The notes below the pieces were generated by a model. It saw only the letters and a program-made list of their open reading frames with translations. It did not search any database and was not told the DNA's origin. From RGIG3135 sp964477115 (GTDB lineage Bacteria; Actinomycetota; Coriobacteriia; Coriobacteriales; Eggerthellaceae), in the NCBI GenBank assembly GCA_964477115.1, contig CAYZCY010000008.1, forward strand, positions 1-48,665: a stretch of DNA of 48,665 bases. Reading direction: 5' to 3'. The position numbers and the translations under genes are program-made. Shown here one piece after another: positions 46,699-48,665 of the stretch. The stretch's first letter is position 1. Each line of letters begins with the position of its first letter.

Positions 46699-48665
46699 AG
46701 AAGCTCATCGAGGTGGCTCTGCCGCTTGATGCCATCAACGAGGCCTCGGCCCGCGAAAAGTCCATTCGCCATGGGCATCCGTCCACCTTGCATCTGTGGT
46801 GGGCAAGGCGCCCCTTGGCGGCGGCGCGTGCCGTCATTTGGGCGTCGTTAGTGGACGACCCCTCCAGCCATCCCGAACAGTTTCCCACCGAGGAAGCCCA
46901 GACGAAGGAGCGCGAGCGCCTGTTCAAGATACTGGAGGAGCTTGTTGTCTGGGAAAACTCCAACGACCGACGCGTGCTCGATGCGGCAAAGGCCGAAATA
47001 CGCAGGAGCATGGGCGACGACCTACCTCCGCTGCTTGATCCCTTTGCCGGCGGTGGTGCCATTCCGCTCGAGGCGCAGCGCTTGGGGCTTGAGGCGTACG
47101 CGCAGGACCTGAATCCTGTGGCCGTGACCATCAATAAGGCCATGATCGAGATCCCTCCGAAGTTTGCGGGAAAGCCAGCGGTGAACCCCGAATCGCGCAA
47201 ACGCAGCGCGATGACCGATTGGTCGGGTAACGCTGGCTTGGCGGCCGATGTGGAATACTACGGCAACTGGATGAAGGAGGAGGCGTTTCGCCGTATAGGG
47301 CATCTGTACCCGCAGGTGGACGTGCCCAGGGAGCAGGGCGGCGGCAAGGCCACGGTGATTGCCTGGATATGGGCGCGTACCGTGAAGTGCCCGAACCCCG
47401 CTTGCGGGCACACCGCGCCGTTGGTTCGGTCCTTCGATTTGTCGAAGAAGAAGGGTAAGGAATGGCATGTTGACCCTATTGCCGAAGGCGGCGAGCTTCG
47501 CTTCGAGGTGAAGCCCGGCAAGAGCAAGCGTGACGGCACCGTGAACCGCAAGGGCGCAACCTGCATCCACTGCGGCGCGCCTATTGGCTTTCCTTATATT
47601 CGTGAAGAAGGGCGACATAAGCGGATGGCCGAGCAACTTATGGCCGTCGTTGCTGAAGGATCCAAGGGGAGGTTGTACACCTCGTCCGATTCTGAACAGA
47701 TAGCTGCTGCGTCTGTTGAGAAGCCGGATGATTTTCCAAGCGGAGCTCTTTCGGGTAAGGCGCGAGTGAATGTCTCTTTGTATGGTCTTGATGAAACGGC
47801 TGACCTGTTTACTGATCGCCAGCTGGTGGCTTTGACAACGCTCTCGTCGCTTGTTGCCGAGGCGCAGGAGAAGGCCTACCAAGATGCCCTTTCCGCAGGT
47901 CGAGAAGAGGGCCAGCCCATAGCCGAAGGCGGCGAAGGAGCCAAAGCCTATGGCGAAGCCATCGGCGTATATTTGGCGTTCCTAGTCGACCAGCTTGCAA
48001 ATCACAGTTCTTCACTATGTGGATGGAACGCACCGAATACGCAGATGAGGAGCGTATTTGCACGTCAAGCGATCCCTATGGTTTGGGATTATGCCGAGTG
48101 CAACATCTTCAGTGAGTCATCTGGCAGTTATCATAACTTGATAGAGAGGCTGGTAAAGGCCTTTCCCTCTCTTGTCGGGCGAGGGTGCGGCTTCGCCAGA
48201 CAGTTCGATGCTCAAAGCGACAACGGAATGCGGGGGATTATGGTTTCGACCGATCCGCCGTATTACGACAATATCGGATATGCGGATCTCTCGGATTTCT
48301 TCTATGTGTGGCTTCGTCAGTCGCTGAGGAATACGTATCCCAAGCTTTTCGGAACGATGCTCGTTCCGAAAAAAGAAGAGTTAGTTGCAACGCCTTACCG
48401 TGACAACCGTGGTGTTGATGGCGCGCGCGACTTCTTCGAAGAGGGCATGTACCACGCATTCCAGCAGGTACATCGGTATTCCTGCGAGGAAGTGCCCGTT
48501 ACTATCTATTATGCCTTCAAGCAGAGCGAGACGGAAACGGTCAATGAGGTTGAATCGACGGCTTCAACTGGCTGGGAAACCATGCTTTCTGCCATCATTC
48601 GCGCAGGCTTCATCATAACGGGCACATGGCCGATGAGAACAGAAAAAGAAGGGCGTGTGATTGGC
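46689..48665 (+). CDS. DUF1156-type adenine DNA methyltransferase, 3' partial
   Basis: The frame is open for 659 codons from ATG 46689 to the window edge, so the C terminus is missing. Residues 1-65 match the DUF1156 pattern (EVALPLDAINEASAREKSIRHGHP, then WWARRP). SAM motif I DPFAGGG is at 117-123 and the amino-methyltransferase motif DPPY at 522-525. Between them is a large insert with two zinc-knuckle-like pairs (Cys234/239, Cys292/295), a possible target-recognition region. AAGGGAG precedes the ATG, which overlaps the helicase stop by ten bases. Such proteins belong to DISARM class 1-like or DUF499/DUF1156 defence loci. GC content falls after about 47.6 kb. Confidence 0.85.
   Translation, partial: MAVKKLIEVALPLDAINEASAREKSIRHGHPSTLHLWWARRPLAAARAVIWASLVDDPSSHPEQFPTEEAQTKERERLFKILEELVVWENSNDRRVLDAAKAEIRRSMGDDLPPLLDPFAGGGAIPLEAQRLGLEAYAQDLNPVAVTINKAMIEIPPKFAGKPAVNPESRKRSAMTDWSGNAGLAADVEYYGNWMKEEAFRRIGHLYPQVDVPREQGGGKATVIAWIWARTVKCPNPACGHTAPLVRSFDLSKKKGKEWHVDPIAEGGELRFEVKPGKSKRDGTVNRKGATCIHCGAPIGFPYIREEGRHKRMAEQLMAVVAEGSKGRLYTSSDSEQIAAASVEKPDDFPSGALSGKARVNVSLYGLDETADLFTDRQLVALTTLSSLVAEAQEKAYQDALSAGREEGQPIAEGGEGAKAYGEAIGVYLAFLVDQLANHSSSLCGWNAPNTQMRSVFARQAIPMVWDYAECNIFSESSGSYHNLIERLVKAFPSLVGRGCGFARQFDAQSDNGMRGIMVSTDPPYYDNIGYADLSDFFYVWLRQSLRNTYPKLFGTMLVPKKEELVATPYRDNRGVDGARDFFEEGMYHAFQQVHRYSCEEVPVTIYYAFKQSETETVNEVESTASTGWETMLSAIIRAGFIITGTWPMRTEKEGRVIG

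Noticed and set aside
1..48665. CRISPR arrays, insertion sequences or prophage genes
   Set aside because: No regularly spaced repeats, transposase, integrase or phage structural motifs were seen in any part of the window.

Overview
The window reads as a chromosome segment of an anaerobic, fairly high-GC bacterium, most likely a coriobacterium (Eggerthellales-like, class Coriobacteriia). That is inferred from the DmsA-like molybdoenzyme with its own Crp/Fnr regulator, the scpA-scpB-rluB-tyrA-aroA-cmk-plsC-ispH-DUF512-der-plsY-gpsA gene order, and the rpmB-yloU-fakA-recG ... plsX-rnc-smc order, which resembles Firmicutes. No 16S gene is present, so the taxonomy is a guess. Genes are dense, intergenic gaps are short, and stop/start overlaps are common.

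Layout. 0-0.5 kb: three tRNA genes (His, Lys, a CAT-anticodon tRNA) with two clear promoters and two hairpin terminators. 0.45-4.4 kb: a Crp/Fnr-type regulator divergent from a two-gene oxidoreductase (DmsA-like catalytic subunit plus an unusually short iron-sulphur subunit) across a perfect inverted repeat. 4.4-10.8 kb: trpS, a tRNA-Val gene, an ABC-F ATPase, a TetR regulator divergent from an acyl-CoA synthetase, and trmL. 11-24.4 kb: a long mostly co-directional run covering membrane proteolysis (site-2 protease), chromosome segregation (scpA, scpB), a 23S rRNA pseudouridine synthase, an orphan methyltransferase, tyrosine/shikimate synthesis (tyrA, aroA), cmk, phospholipid synthesis (plsC, plsY, gpsA), isoprenoids (ispH), a DUF512 radical-SAM-like protein and the ribosome GTPase der. 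24.4-29.6 kb: an alkyltransferase-like protein lacking its catalytic cysteine, rpe, a cysteine desulfurase, a PHP phosphoesterase, a Nif3-family protein and a coiled-coil/zinc-ribbon protein. 29.7-42.8 kb: rpmB (minus), then yloU, fakA, recG, rsmD, coaD, a coiled-coil protein, DUF177, rpmF, plsX, rnc and smc. 42.8-48.7 kb: an accessory locus with a small XRE regulator, an SNF2-type helicase with a C-terminal nuclease-like domain, and the first 659 codons of a DUF1156-type DNA methyltransferase that runs off the window.

How they work together. SMC, ScpA and ScpB are all encoded here and form one condensin. GpsA, PlsX, PlsY, PlsC and FakA cover most of the route to phosphatidic acid. RpmB, RpmF, RNase III, RsmD, Der, TrmL, RluB-like and ABC-F proteins all serve the ribosome or tRNA. 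The last three genes look like the start of an anti-phage defence locus (DISARM class 1-like or a DUF499/DUF1156 type); its defining downstream genes lie beyond the window.

Most unusual items: the defence locus directly after smc with a controller-like regulator and palindromic operator; the molybdoenzyme with a two-cluster ferredoxin subunit and no visible export signal or membrane anchor; the Cys-to-Ala alkyltransferase-like protein; and a three-hairpin leader in front of yloU.
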